Assembly: GCA_038525525.1 (NCBI GenBank)
Contig: JBCBHO010000001.1
Coordinates: forward strand, 620,001 to 684,000
Origin: Shimia_B sp038525525
GTDB lineage: Bacteria; Pseudomonadota; Alphaproteobacteria; Rhodobacterales; Rhodobacteraceae
Direction: 5' to 3'
Length of the DNA stretch: 64,000 nucleotides
The notes under the pieces are model-generated. The model ran no database searches, was not told the DNA's origin, and was given only the letters and a program-made list of their open reading frames with translations. Positions 33,161-42,298 of this stretch are shown one piece after another. The translations under genes and the position numbers were made by a program. How positions within the stretch are numbered: the stretch's first letter is position 1; every line of letters begins with the position of its first letter.

Positions 33161-33637
33161 ATGAGCGCGCACCAGCTTCCTTTATCCATCGTCGCAGCTG
33201 AAAAGCGCGAGACGCGGACACAATTTGCCGCGCTCCCCTTTCGCGTGGTCGATGGGAGCGTGCAGGTGCTGCTTGTCACGTCCCGCCGCTCGAGGCGTTG
33301 GATCCTGCCGAAGGGCTGGCCGGAGCCCGGGCTCACGCCCGCGCAATGCGCCGCCAAGGAGGCCTGGGAAGAGGCTGGCGTTCTCGGCGCGGCCTACGAG
33401 CTCTGCCTCGGGGTTTATGCCTTCGAGAAGGAGCGGGACGGCGGACCGGACCTGCCCGTGCTGGCGTTCGTCTACCCGATCAAGGTACAGCAGACCAAGC
33501 AGACCTACCCGGAAGCCTGCAGCCGGCGGCGCAAATGGGTGCCGCTCAGGAAGGCCGCAAAGATGGTCGATGCCCAGGCCCTCGCCCGCATCCTCAAGAC
33601 CTTCGACCCGCGCGTCCTGAAGGGACATACCGTCTGA
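33161..33637 (+). CDS. Nudix hydrolase (DIPP-like)
   Basis: A 158-residue hydrolase. WILPKGWPEPGLTPAQCAAK followed by EAWEEAGV is a Nudix box of the variant found in diphosphoinositol-polyphosphate phosphohydrolases, and RRRKWVPL lies near the end. It likely cleaves a nucleoside diphosphate derivative or polyphosphate. ATG at 33161 is preferred because GAGG lies nine bases upstream; an in-frame ATG at 33137 adds eight residues. Confidence 0.85.
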   Translation: MSAHQLPLSIVAAEKRETRTQFAALPFRVVDGSVQVLLVTSRRSRRWILPKGWPEPGLTPAQCAAKEAWEEAGVLGAAYELCLGVYAFEKERDGGPDLPVLAFVYPIKVQQTKQTYPEACSRRRKWVPLRKAAKMVDAQALARILKTFDPRVLKGHTV

Positions 33638-33681
33638 CGCAGGCTTATTGTCTCCCGGGCCGTGGGTGATATCTACACGCC

Positions 33682-34098
33682 ATGATCCGTTACATGCTCA
33701 AATGCCGGGAAGGGCACGACTTCGAGAGCTGGTTCTCGAATGCCGAGAGCTACGAGGACCTGCGCGCCGCTGGGCACGTGACCTGCGCCATGTGCGGCTC
33801 GCCCGAAGTTGAAAAATCGCTGATGACGCCGGCCGTGGGCGCACCCGCGGAGGCCGCGCCGCTCCGCGCAGAGCCCGCCCCGCAGGAGGCGGCCATGTTG
33901 AAATTCAGAGCGCATCTCGAGGCCAATAGCGACTATGTGGGCCGCGATTTCGCCGCTCGCGCGCGGGCCATGCACGACGGCAACGAGCCGGATCGGGCGA
34001 TCCACGGTGAAGCCAGCCTTGAGGAGGCGCGCTCCCTGGCCGAAGACGGCGTGCCCGTGGCGCCGCTGCCGTTCCAGAGCCCCCGGCGCAGCAACTGA
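33682..34098 (+). CDS. DUF1178 family protein
   Basis: A 138-residue protein. The N-terminus MIRYMLKCREGHDFESWF and the CxxC motif TCAMCGSPEVEKSLM (Cys8, His12, Cys35, Cys38) form a probable zinc ribbon, followed by a helical tail (YVGRDFAARARAMHDG). This is the DUF1178 pattern, of unknown function. Its stop overlaps the ATG of the SDR gene by one base (TGATG). Confidence 0.88.
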   Translation: MIRYMLKCREGHDFESWFSNAESYEDLRAAGHVTCAMCGSPEVEKSLMTPAVGAPAEAAPLRAEPAPQEAAMLKFRAHLEANSDYVGRDFAARARAMHDGNEPDRAIHGEASLEEARSLAEDGVPVAPLPFQSPRRSN

Positions 34099-34724
34099 TG
34101 CGGGTGATCATCACCGGCGGCAGCCGCGGCATCGGAGCCGGGCTCGCGGAGGGTTACACGGCGCGCGGTGCCGAGGTCATCGCCACCTCCCGGGCCGATG
34201 TGGACATGGCCGATGCGGCCAGCATCGCCCGTTGGGCAAGCGGGGTCGCGGACCCCGTGGACCTCCTCGTCTGCAATGCCGGGCTCTACGCCGACAAGGG
34301 TGAAACGCTCGAGGACGGCTATCCGGCGGAGATGTGGGCCACGCAGATGGCGGTGAATGTCACGGGCGTTTTCCTCACCGTTCAAGCGCTCCTGCCCCGG
34401 CTCCGCGCGGCCGAGACTAGCAAAATTGCCATCATCTCCTCGCAGATGGGCTCGAGCACGCGCGCCTCGGGCACCTCGATTATCTACCGCGTCTCGAAGG
34501 CGGCGGTGCTCAATCTCGGCATGAACCTCGCCAGCGCCCTCCGCGCCGATGGTATCCCGGTGGGCATCTACCATCCCGGTTGGGTGCGCACGGATATGGG
34601 CGGGGCCCATGCCGAGATCGGCGTGACGGAAGCGAGAGACGGCCTCATGGCCCGCTTCGACGAGCTGGGCCTCCCGACCACGGGGTGCTTCCGCACCTGG
34701 GACGGGCGCGACCACCCGCTCTGA
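34098..34724 (+). CDS. Short-chain dehydrogenase/reductase
   Basis: A 208-residue SDR. The cofactor motif ITGGSRGIGAGLAEGY starts at residue 4, LVCNAGLYAD is the NAG motif, and the catalytic Tyr-Lys lie in IIYRVSKAAVLNL. The length is short for the family. The substrate is unknown. It is translated with DUF1178 through a TGATG overlap. Confidence 0.87.
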   Translation: MRVIITGGSRGIGAGLAEGYTARGAEVIATSRADVDMADAASIARWASGVADPVDLLVCNAGLYADKGETLEDGYPAEMWATQMAVNVTGVFLTVQALLPRLRAAETSKIAIISSQMGSSTRASGTSIIYRVSKAAVLNLGMNLASALRADGIPVGIYHPGWVRTDMGGAHAEIGVTEARDGLMARFDELGLPTTGCFRTWDGRDHPL

Positions 34725-34820
34725 CGCGCAAATCCCGCGCCCGGGCTTTTCTTCCACCGGCCTCCCTTGCGTCGCGCAAACGCAGCGCCTATGCCGCGCG
34801 GCGGATATCTGAGGCCTTTT

Positions 34821-36056
34821 ATGCCCACACTCGTGATGAAATTCGGCGGCACGTCCGTCGCCACACTCGACCGCATCAAGCGCGCCGCCAAGCGGGTAGG
34901 CCGCGAGGTGGCCCACGGATATGACGTGATCGTCATCGTGTCAGCGATGTCCGGGGAGACGAACAAGCTGGTGGAGTACGTCTCTGAGACCTCGCCCTTC
35001 TACGATGCGCGTGAATACGATGCCGTCGTGAGCTCGGGGGAGAACGTCACGGCGGGCCTCATGGCGCTCACGCTGCAGGAGATGGACGTGCCGGCGCGGA
35101 GCTGGCAGGGCTGGCAGGTGCCGGTGAAGACGACCGCCGCGCATTCAGCCGCCCGGATCGAGGAGATCCCCACCGACAACATCAACGCGAAGTTCGCCGA
35201 AGGCATGAAGGTGGCCGTGGTGGCGGGCTTTCAGGGGGTGAGCCCCGAGGGCCGGATCACCACGCTGGGGCGGGGCGGGTCCGACACGACGGCGGTGGCC
35301 TTCGCCGCGGCCTTCGGCGCGGAGCGCTGCGACATCTACACGGATGTGGACGGCGTCTACACCACCGATCCCCGCATCGCCGAAAAGGCGCGCAAGCTCG
35401 ACAAGATCTCTTTCGAGGAAATGCTCGAGCTCGCGTCATTGGGCGCCAAGGTGCTTCAGACGCGCTCTGTCGAGCTCGCCATGCGCTACAACGTGAAGCT
35501 GAGGGTGCTTTCGAGCTTCGAGGAAATGTCCGACACGGCAGGCACGCTGGTCTGCGACGAGGAGGAAATCATGGAACAGAACGCCGTGGCCGGCGTGGCC
35601 TATAGCCGCGACGAGGCCAAGATGACCCTTATCTCCGTGGCCGACAGGCCGGGCATCGCCGCCGCCATCTTCGGCCCGCTGGCAGATGCCGGCGTGAACG
35701 TCGACATGATCGTCCAGAACATCTCAGAAGAGGGCCGCACCGACATGACCTTCTCCTGCCCCACCGACCAGGTCGCGCGGGCGGAAAAGGCCATGGCCGA
35801 GGCCAAAGAGCGCGGCGAGGTGAACTTTCGCGAGATCGTTGCGGATATCGCGGTGGCCAAGATCTCCATCGTGGGGATCGGGATGCGCAGCCATGCGGGC
35901 GTGGCAGCGAAGATGTTCTCGACGCTGCGCGACGAAGGCATCAACATCAAGGTGATCACCACGTCCGAGATCAAGGTGTCGGTGCTCGTGGATCGCAAAT
36001 ACATGGAACTCGCCGTGCAGGCGCTCCACGACGCCTTCGAGCTCGAAAAGCCGTAG
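34821..36056 (+). CDS. lysC: Aspartate kinase
   Basis: A 411-residue enzyme for the first step of lysine, methionine and threonine synthesis. VMKFGGTSVA near the start, GRGGSDTTAVAFAA and YTDVDGVYTTDPR in the kinase domain, and two C-terminal ACT domains (about 265-405) fit the alpha/beta-type feedback-regulated enzyme. The ATG at MPTLVMKF is chosen with GAGG upstream. T-run follows the stop after a TTCGAGCTCGAA palindrome in the last codons, a possible weak terminator. Confidence 0.95.
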   Translation: MPTLVMKFGGTSVATLDRIKRAAKRVGREVAHGYDVIVIVSAMSGETNKLVEYVSETSPFYDAREYDAVVSSGENVTAGLMALTLQEMDVPARSWQGWQVPVKTTAAHSAARIEEIPTDNINAKFAEGMKVAVVAGFQGVSPEGRITTLGRGGSDTTAVAFAAAFGAERCDIYTDVDGVYTTDPRIAEKARKLDKISFEEMLELASLGAKVLQTRSVELAMRYNVKLRVLSSFEEMSDTAGTLVCDEEEIMEQNAVAGVAYSRDEAKMTLISVADRPGIAAAIFGPLADAGVNVDMIVQNISEEGRTDMTFSCPTDQVARAEKAMAEAKERGEVNFREIVADIAVAKISIVGIGMRSHAGVAAKMFSTLRDEGINIKVITTSEIKVSVLVDRKYMELAVQALHDAFELEKP

Positions 36057-36138
36057 TTTTTTCCCACTGGGCATTTCAAGGACCGGTCACGCGACCTCAC
36101 AGCCGTGTCGAAGCGGCCTTACGTGCGGCCCCCCCCCC

Positions 36139-36167
36139 AAAAAAAACCCCGCCTGGCGCGGCGGGGT
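36139..36167 (-). terminator. Terminator of the 56-residue membrane protein gene
   Basis: On the minus strand ACCCCGCC-(six bases)-GGCGGGGT is followed by eight T. A run of ten C adjoins it, giving an unusual homopolymer pair. Confidence 0.75.
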
Positions 36168-36173
36168 GAGAGC

Positions 36174-36344
36174 TTACTTGAAGGTCGTCTTCATCGGGCT
36201 TTTCCAGTGTTCCGATGTCGCGCAGAGCGTGGAGCGCGTAAAGCTGCCCTCTTTCAATTGGCGCTGTGTCACCCGGCCGTTGATGTAGGCAAACACGGCC
36301 ACGAAGCCCAAGGTGGCGAAGCTGAGAAGCAGGGGAAGTTCCAT
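36174..36344 (-). CDS. 56-residue single-span membrane protein
   Basis: Starts MELPLLLSFATLGFVAVFAY (one helix) and continues with a basic, hydrophilic tail ending SPMKTTFK. AAGGAGA lies eight bases before the ATG and a clear terminator follows the stop, which together make this a convincing gene. No family is recognised. It is the last of three minus-strand genes between lysC and ptsP. Confidence 0.7.
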   Translation of the reverse strand: MELPLLLSFATLGFVAVFAYINGRVTQRQLKEGSFTRSTLCATSEHWKSPMKTTFK

Positions 36345-36460
36345 AGTCGTCTCCTTGTGAGATATTGCGTTGCGGACCTGTCGGATACGGGCCCGGGGCA
36401 AACATGGTTCACAAAGAATGTGCTGTTCTGGGTGGGCAGAATGACGCAGGGGCAGGCCCC

Positions 36461-36712
36461 CTATCCGACCAGCAGAACCACCGCCGCGAAATAGAAGAGC
36501 ATCCCCACCCAGCCGAACTGGGCCGCGAGCATGGCACCGGCAAAGAGGAGCGCGAGGACAGCGGTGACGATGAGCGTCTGGATCGTCAGCGGCTGGGCCG
36601 CGATCCGCGCTTCCACGTCCGACAGGCTCTCCCCCGGCCAGGCGCGGGCGATGAGCCCCACGGCCACGCGGCGGCACGCCCGCGCCGCCTCGGAGAAAAA
36701 CGTATCCGCCAT
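36461..36712 (-). CDS. 83-residue two-span membrane protein
   Basis: A soluble N-terminal 40 residues (MADTFFSEAARACRRV) lead into two hydrophobic segments beginning TIQTLIVTAVLALLFAGAML. AGAGGAG lies just before the ATG. It follows the MFS gene by 13 bp and is probably co-transcribed. No family is recognised with confidence. Confidence 0.65.
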   Translation of the reverse strand: MADTFFSEAARACRRVAVGLIARAWPGESLSDVEARIAAQPLTIQTLIVTAVLALLFAGAMLAAQFGWVGMLFYFAAVVLLVG

Positions 36713-36725
36713 GGCTCCTCTTACC

Positions 36726-37991
36726 TCAGGTCGCCACCGAGGCAAAGCCGCGCCCGAGCGGCCGCCATCCCGCCAGCGTCAGCGCCGCCGCACCAAGGGC
36801 CGCCGCGTAGAACGGCGCGGTGAGCGCCACAGGCCGGGAGAGCGCGCCCTCGACCGCGCCGATGAGCCAACCCGACAGGAGAAGCCCGATCGGCATCATC
36901 CCCCAGGCGAGGAGCCGGTAGACTGAATTGAGCCGCCCGAGGATCGCGTCCGGCGTGACGCGCTGCCGGTAGGACACGCTCACCGTGTTCCAGATGAGCC
37001 CAGTGGCTTGGAACGGCGCGAGGATCGCGGCAAGAACCCAGGGGTTTGGCGCGAGCGGGATCGCCGCGAAAGCCAAAGCGGAGCAGAGGAGCATCCACTG
37101 CGCCGTGCGCCCGGGCCCGAGACGCGCGATGATGCGCTCGGCCACGAGGCTTCCGGAGATGCCCCCAATGGCGCCCGCCGCGAGGAGGAGCCCGTAGGCC
37201 GGTGCGCTCATGTCCAACGTCTCCTGCGCGTAGAGGATGAGAGCCACCGTCACCATCATCCAGAGCAAGTTCCAGCCGCCCGTGATCAGCGCCAGCGCCG
37301 TCAGAAGTGGTGAGGCGCGGAGGAACGCGAAGCCCTCCGCCAGCTCGGCGCGCCAGTCCGCCTTGGCCCGCGGCGGCGGCCGGAAGGCACCGGGCAGGCT
37401 CGCCAGGAGCAGGGCCGCCAGCGCAAAGGCCGCGGCATTGAGCGCGAAAGGCGACCAGAGGCTCGCGGCGATGAGAAACGCGCCCAGCGCCGGCCCAAGG
37501 AGCTCGTTGCCGATGAGCTCCACCGACCAGAGCCGCCCATTGGCGCGCTCGAGCGTGGCCTTTGGCACGAGCGCAGGCAGCATCGTTTGCGCCGCGTTGT
37601 CCCGAAAGACCTCCGCCGCGCCCACGAGAAAGGCCGCTGCAAGCAGCAGGCTGAAGAGCCACGGCACCGACACGCCGCTCTCCGCTGCCTCCGGCAGGGG
37701 CAGCGCCAGCGCCACCGCGAGCCCGGCCAGCGCGAAGGCCCCTGCTCGCACCACGTCCATGGCAAGGATCAGCTGACGCCGGTCCACCCGGTCGGCGATG
37801 ACGCCGGCCGGCAGCGCGAAAAGAAACCAGGGCAGCCGCAGGGCTACCGGCATGAGCGCCACGAGGAGCGCGTCCCGGGTCAGGAGCGTCGCCACCCAGG
37901 CCCAAAGCACCGTGGCGATGCCATCGGCGAGGTTCGTCAGGCCGGAGGCGCCGACGAAGCGGAGAAAAATGCTTTGAGACGAAAGGCCCAT
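36726..37991 (-). CDS. MFS transporter (EntS/MFS_3 type)
   Basis: A 421-residue transporter with 12 predicted helices. ALPAGVIADRVDRRQLIL is the loop 2-3 motif of the family, and RDNAAQTMLPALVPK with LERANGRLWSVELIGNEL resembles the EntS-like group. It probably exports a small molecule; the substrate is unknown. It is divergent from ptsP across 209 bp. Confidence 0.87.
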   Translation of the reverse strand: MGLSSQSIFLRFVGASGLTNLADGIATVLWAWVATLLTRDALLVALMPVALRLPWFLFALPAGVIADRVDRRQLILAMDVVRAGAFALAGLAVALALPLPEAAESGVSVPWLFSLLLAAAFLVGAAEVFRDNAAQTMLPALVPKATLERANGRLWSVELIGNELLGPALGAFLIAASLWSPFALNAAAFALAALLLASLPGAFRPPPRAKADWRAELAEGFAFLRASPLLTALALITGGWNLLWMMVTVALILYAQETLDMSAPAYGLLLAAGAIGGISGSLVAERIIARLGPGRTAQWMLLCSALAFAAIPLAPNPWVLAAILAPFQATGLIWNTVSVSYRQRVTPDAILGRLNSVYRLLAWGMMPIGLLLSGWLIGAVEGALSRPVALTAPFYAAALGAAALTLAGWRPLGRGFASVAT

Positions 37992-38168
37992 GGCGCTTTG
38001 AACCCAGCGCTGCGCGGCCCGTCAATCAAGTCCGCCCCTGTGTCCCGCCCCGAACGCGCCACCTGTGGGCCCATAGACAAAATATGGCTTTATCAGCGCG
38101 CACTTGGCACGGGCGGCACGCGCGGTGATTGCCCGTCGCCGCGAAGCCCGCTAACCTGTCAGCATTCC

Positions 38169-38197
38169 TTGACACGTGCCGCCCCATCGACAACATT
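38169..38197 (+). promoter_or_regulatory. Candidate ptsP promoter adjacent to the start codon
   Basis: TTGACA, 17 bases, AACATT, four bases before the chosen ATG. If used, the mRNA would be leaderless or nearly so. No clear ribosome-binding site precedes that ATG. Confidence 0.3.
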
Positions 38198-38200
38198 TCC

Positions 38201-40438
38201 ATGAACGCCCCCACCGAGACAGAGAGCCGAAAGCTCCTGGGCCGCCTCCGCGCGGCCATGGCCGAGGATATGTCGGGCCAGGCGCGGCTCGATCGGATCG
38301 TGGACATCATCGCCGGCTCCATGACCACGGAGGTGTGCTCCATCTACCTCTTCCGCGACGATGAGACCCTCGAACTCTGCGCCACCGAGGGCCTGAACCA
38401 GGCTGCGGTGCACAAGACCCGCATGCGGCTCTCCGAGGGCCTCGTGGGCCGCGTGGCGCGCAAGGGCAAGCCCGTCAACACCGCCGACGCCCCCTCCACG
38501 CAGGGCTTCCGCTACATGCCGGAGACCGGCGAGGAGGTCTTCTCGGCCTTCTGCGGCGTCCCGATCCAGCGGCTGGGCGTGCCCCAGGGCGTCCTCGTCG
38601 TGCAATCGAAAGCCGCGCGCGAATACAGCGAGGACGAGGTCTATGCCCTCGAGGTTGTCGCGATGGTGCTCGCGGAGATGACCGAGCTCGGGCAGCTCAC
38701 GAGCGGCGGCGATTTCACCCTTGCCCGACACCAGCAGCCCGCCATGTTCCGCGGCACCGTGGGGCAGGAAGGCGTGGCCATGGGCGCGGTCTACCTGCAC
38801 GAGCCCCGCGTGGTGGTGACCAACCCGTTCTCCGACGACCCCGAGACCGAGCTCGCCCGCCTGGACACCGCGCTCGACCAGCTGCGGCTCTCGGTGGACG
38901 AGATGCTCGCGGGTACGGCGGGCATGTCCAAGGACGAGCGCGAGGTCGTGGAGACCTTTCGCATGTTCGCCAATTCCCGCGGCTGGCGACGGCGCATGGA
39001 GGGCGACATCGCCTCGGGCCTCTCTGCCGAGGCCGCCGTGGAGAAAGAGCAGAGTCAGGCACGCACGCGGCTGGGCGACCAGCCGGATGCCTATCTCCGC
39101 GAGCGACTGCACGATCTCGACGATCTCTCCAACCGTCTCCTGCGCCTGCTCACAGGCCAGGGCGAGACAGGCGAGATGCCCGCCGACGCGGTGCTCGTGG
39201 CGCGCAACATCGGGCCCGCCGAGCTTCTGGATTATGGTCGCAAGCTGAAGGGCATCGTCCTCGAGGAAGGCTCCGTGGGCTCCCACGCCGCCGTCGTCGC
39301 CCGCGCCTGGGCGATCCCGCTCATCATCAATGCGCAGGGCATCACGACCGACGCGCTCAACGGTGACACGATCATGCTCGACGGCGAGCAGGGGATCGTC
39401 CACCTGCGGCCAGACGACACCGTGCGCACCGCCTTCAAGGACAAGATGGCCATGCAGGCGGAGGCGCAGACGCGCTACGCCTCGCTCCGCGACCAGCCCG
39501 CCCGCGCGCTCTGCGGCTCAGTTGTCTCGCTGCACATGAATGCCGGCCTCATGGCCGATCTCCCCTCCCTGCCCTCCTCGGGCGCTGAGGGCGTGGGCCT
39601 TTTCCGAACGGAGCTTCAGTTTCTGATCCGCGCACAGATGCCCAAGCGGGCCGAGCTCGTGGCGCTCTACAAGCGGGTGCTCGATGCCGCCCAGGGCAAG
39701 CCCGTGGTCTTCCGCACGCTTGATATCGGCTCCGACAAGGTGCTGCCCTACATGAAGCCCAATGACGAGCCGAACCCGGCCCTGGGCTGGCGCGCGATCC
39801 GTGTGGGGCTCGACAAGCCCGGCGTTCTGCGGATGCAGCTTCAGGCGCTCGTTCGGGCCGCCGAGGGGCGTCCGCTCCACGTGATGTTCCCCTTCGTGGC
39901 GCAGTACGAAGAGTATCGTCAGGCCAAGGCCGAGCTCGACAAGGCGGTGGAGCGCGAGCGCATCCTCGGCCACGCGCTGCCCTCCGAGATCCACGTGGGC
40001 GCGATGCTCGAGACGCCCTCGCTCGCCTTCGCGCCGCGAAAGTTCTTCGAGGAGGTGGAGTTCCTCTCCATCGGCGGCAACGACCTCAAGCAGTTCTTCT
40101 TCGCCGCCGACCGGGAGAACGAGCGCGTGCGCCGCCGCTACGACACGCTCAACGTGAGCTTTCTGAGCTTCATCGAACAGATCGTGGCCCGCTGCGTGAC
40201 CACCGACACGCGGCTCAGTTTCTGCGGCGAGGATGCCGGCCGCCCGATCGAGGCGCTCTGCCTCGCGGCGATGGGCCTGCGTGCGCTCTCCATGCGCCCG
40301 GCCTCCATCGGCCCGGTGAAGCACATCCTGCGCCGCTCGAACCTCGACGAGGTGAAAGCGGTCATCGACACTGCCCGCGCCCGGGGAGACCAGAGCGTCC
40401 GCCCCGCGATCATGGACTTCCTGCGCACGCGCGGCTGA
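38201..40438 (+). CDS. ptsP: PTS-Ntr enzyme I (GAF-PEP phosphotransferase)
   Basis: A 745-residue cytoplasmic protein that passes phosphate from PEP to NPr in the nitrogen-related PTS. The N-terminal GAF domain (about 15-160) contains CSIYLFRDDETLELCATEG. The phosphohistidine is His362 in GSVGSHAAVVARAWAIP, and the PEP-binding TIM barrel holds GVGLFRTELQFL and SIGGNDLKQFF. ATG at 38201 gives the usual length; a TTG 24 codons earlier is unlikely. Its usual alphaproteobacterial neighbour lysC is upstream but separated by a reverse-strand insertion. Confidence 0.93.
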   Translation: MNAPTETESRKLLGRLRAAMAEDMSGQARLDRIVDIIAGSMTTEVCSIYLFRDDETLELCATEGLNQAAVHKTRMRLSEGLVGRVARKGKPVNTADAPSTQGFRYMPETGEEVFSAFCGVPIQRLGVPQGVLVVQSKAAREYSEDEVYALEVVAMVLAEMTELGQLTSGGDFTLARHQQPAMFRGTVGQEGVAMGAVYLHEPRVVVTNPFSDDPETELARLDTALDQLRLSVDEMLAGTAGMSKDEREVVETFRMFANSRGWRRRMEGDIASGLSAEAAVEKEQSQARTRLGDQPDAYLRERLHDLDDLSNRLLRLLTGQGETGEMPADAVLVARNIGPAELLDYGRKLKGIVLEEGSVGSHAAVVARAWAIPLIINAQGITTDALNGDTIMLDGEQGIVHLRPDDTVRTAFKDKMAMQAEAQTRYASLRDQPARALCGSVVSLHMNAGLMADLPSLPSSGAEGVGLFRTELQFLIRAQMPKRAELVALYKRVLDAAQGKPVVFRTLDIGSDKVLPYMKPNDEPNPALGWRAIRVGLDKPGVLRMQLQALVRAAEGRPLHVMFPFVAQYEEYRQAKAELDKAVERERILGHALPSEIHVGAMLETPSLAFAPRKFFEEVEFLSIGGNDLKQFFFAADRENERVRRRYDTLNVSFLSFIEQIVARCVTTDTRLSFCGEDAGRPIEALCLAAMGLRALSMRPASIGPVKHILRRSNLDEVKAVIDTARARGDQSVRPAIMDFLRTRG

Positions 40439-40540
40439 CGATCCCGCGCGGGTCCGGCCGTGCCCAGCGGGACCTTGGCACGGCAGACAGGGTCTCTCCA
40501 GAAAAAGCACGCGACCGACCCGACAATCCTTTCTCTAAGA

Positions 40541-40572
40541 CACCTCGGTGAGCGCGGGGACTGGCCCCCCGC
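40541..40572 (+). repeat. Possible degenerate copy D of the dispersed repeat
   Basis: CACCTCGGTGAGCGCGGGG and ACTGGCCCCCCGC resemble the second half of copies A and B-right, while the TTTGTGC core is lost. It lies in the 178-bp gap between ptsP and the CidA gene, where I see nothing else. Confidence 0.35.
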
Positions 40573-40616
40573 TCCCGCCCCCTACTTCTGTCCCATCGGA
40601 AGACAAGGAGGCTCCC

Positions 40617-40970
40617 ATGCTCCCCACCCTCGGCCTGCTCCTCGGCTGCCAGCTCCTCGGCGAAATCACCGCCCGGGGCCTCGGCCTGCCCGTTCCCGGC
40701 CCCGTTCTGGGGCTCGTGCTCCTTCTCCTCCTCGTGGTGCTGCGCCCAGCGGTAGCCGGGGCGCTGCGGCCCACGACCACCGTGATCCTCGCGCATCTTT
40801 CGCTTCTCTTCGTGCCGGCGGGCGTGGGCGTGATCGGCAATCTCGACGTACTGAGCGCGGACTGGCTGCCGCTTCTCGTGATCCTCGTCCTCTCCACGTG
40901 GCTGGCGATGCTCGCCGCCCTCGGCACGTTTCTCGGGGTCCAGCGACTGCTCGGGGGGACAAAGCCATGA
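40617..40970 (+). CDS. CidA/LrgA family membrane protein
   Basis: A 117-residue protein with four helices. The family features CQLLGEITARGLGLPVPGPV and LSLLFVPAGVGVI are present. It partners with LrgB-type proteins; the pair has been linked to murein hydrolase control and pyruvate or glycolate transport. AAGGAGG precedes the ATG, and the stop overlaps the LrgB start (ATGA). Confidence 0.88.
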   Translation: MLPTLGLLLGCQLLGEITARGLGLPVPGPVLGLVLLLLLVVLRPAVAGALRPTTTVILAHLSLLFVPAGVGVIGNLDVLSADWLPLLVILVLSTWLAMLAALGTFLGVQRLLGGTKP

Positions 40971-41683
40971 CCGACGTGGCCGAGCTCTGGAGCTATCTGT
41001 CCGCCGCGCCGCTCACCTGGCTCACGGCCACGCTCCTCGCCTATATCGCCGCCGACGCGGCCGCCAAGCGGCTCGAGAACGCGCCCTGGGCCAACCCGGT
41101 TCTCTTTTCCGTACTCCTCATCGCGCCCGTGCTCTGGGGCACCGAGACCGCCTACGCCACCTATTTCGAAGGGGCGCAGTTCATCCATTTCCTGCTCGGC
41201 CCGGCCACCGTGGCGCTGGCGCTGCCGCTCTGGGACAACAGGGAGACGATCCTCGCCTCCGTGGCCCCCATCGCCCTCGCGCTCATCGTGGGCTCGGTCG
41301 TGGCGGCGGGCTCGGTGATCATCATGGCCCGGCTGGCAGGCCTTCCCGAGGCGGTGCTCCTGTCGCTTGCGCCCAAATCCACCACCGCGCCCGTGGCGCT
41401 CGGCATCGCCGAGGCCGTGGGCGGCATCCCCACGCTGACGGCGGTGCTCGTCATCCTGACGGGCATCATCGGGGCGGTGACGGTCACGCCGCTCATGAAC
41501 CTCCTTCGCATCACCGACTGGCGCGCGCGGGGCTTCTCTGTGGGTGTGGCCTCCCACGGGATCGGCACGGCCCGGGCCTTCCAGGTCAACCCGGTGGCCG
41601 GGGCCTATGCGGGCATCGCCATGGCGCTGAACGCGCTTCTGACGAGCTTCATCGTGCCGCTCCTCGTGCGCTGGCTGCTCTAG
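40967..41683 (+). CDS. LrgB family membrane protein
   Basis: A 238-residue protein with about six to eight helices. LAPKSTTAPVALGIAEAVGG and GVASHGIGTARAFQVNP are the LrgB signatures. It probably forms a transport unit with the CidA-like protein. Its TAG shares the palindrome CTAG with the stop of the convergent acetyltransferase gene. Confidence 0.92.
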   Translation: MTDVAELWSYLSAAPLTWLTATLLAYIAADAAAKRLENAPWANPVLFSVLLIAPVLWGTETAYATYFEGAQFIHFLLGPATVALALPLWDNRETILASVAPIALALIVGSVVAAGSVIIMARLAGLPEAVLLSLAPKSTTAPVALGIAEAVGGIPTLTAVLVILTGIIGAVTVTPLMNLLRITDWRARGFSVGVASHGIGTARAFQVNPVAGAYAGIAMALNALLTSFIVPLLVRWLL

Positions 41684-42183
41684 GCGGGGTCCTCAGACGT
41701 GATGGCGCGCGTGACTTCCCCGCTCACACCGGCCCAGGCCCCGGGCTGCAGCGCGTGGCCGAGGACGCGGTCGGGGTTGGTGGGCGGCGGCATCCGGACG
41801 TCTGTGAGCGGCGTGAAGCCGTAGCGCCCGTAATAGGGTGCATCGCCCACAAGGATCACGCGCGCCCAGTCGAGCACCCGCGCCGCCCCGAGGGATTGGC
41901 GGATGAGATCGCCGCCGAGCCCCTCGCCCTGCCGCGTGGGGTGCACGGCGATGGGCCCGAGAAGCAGGGCGGGCTGCCCGCCCACGGAGACAGGCCAGTG
42001 GCGCACGGCGCCTGCGAGGATCCCGCCCGCGTCCCGCGCGGTCAGGCAAAGCGGCCCCACCCGTGGCACCCCCTCGCGCAGCCGGTAAGAAGACAGCGCC
42101 TCACGCCCCGGGGCAAAGCAGGTGTCGTAGAGCGCCTCCACCTCCCACCAGTCTTCCGGCGCTTCCTGCCTGATCGCGTACAT
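41680..42183 (-). CDS. GNAT N-acetyltransferase (YhbS-like)
   Basis: A 167-residue acetyltransferase. The acetyl-CoA motif PTRQGEGLGGDLIRQSL (about residue 80) and YYGRYGFTPL near the end match the YhbS group. The acceptor is unknown. The ATG at MYAIRQEA is chosen over an Arg-rich extension 15 codons longer. It is divergent from the flavin reductase gene across 115 bp. Confidence 0.83.
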   Translation of the reverse strand: MYAIRQEAPEDWWEVEALYDTCFAPGREALSSYRLREGVPRVGPLCLTARDAGGILAGAVRHWPVSVGGQPALLLGPIAVHPTRQGEGLGGDLIRQSLGAARVLDWARVILVGDAPYYGRYGFTPLTDVRMPPPTNPDRVLGHALQPGAWAGVSGEVTRAITSEDPA

Positions 42184-42298
42184 GGCCTCTGTCCGGGTCC
42201 TCGTCCGGTGTCCGATCGGGGCCCGCAACGGCCCCGCCTCAATTCGCTGGCGCGCGGGCTATCACGGCGCTAGCTCTGCCGCAAAGAAGGAAAGCTCG

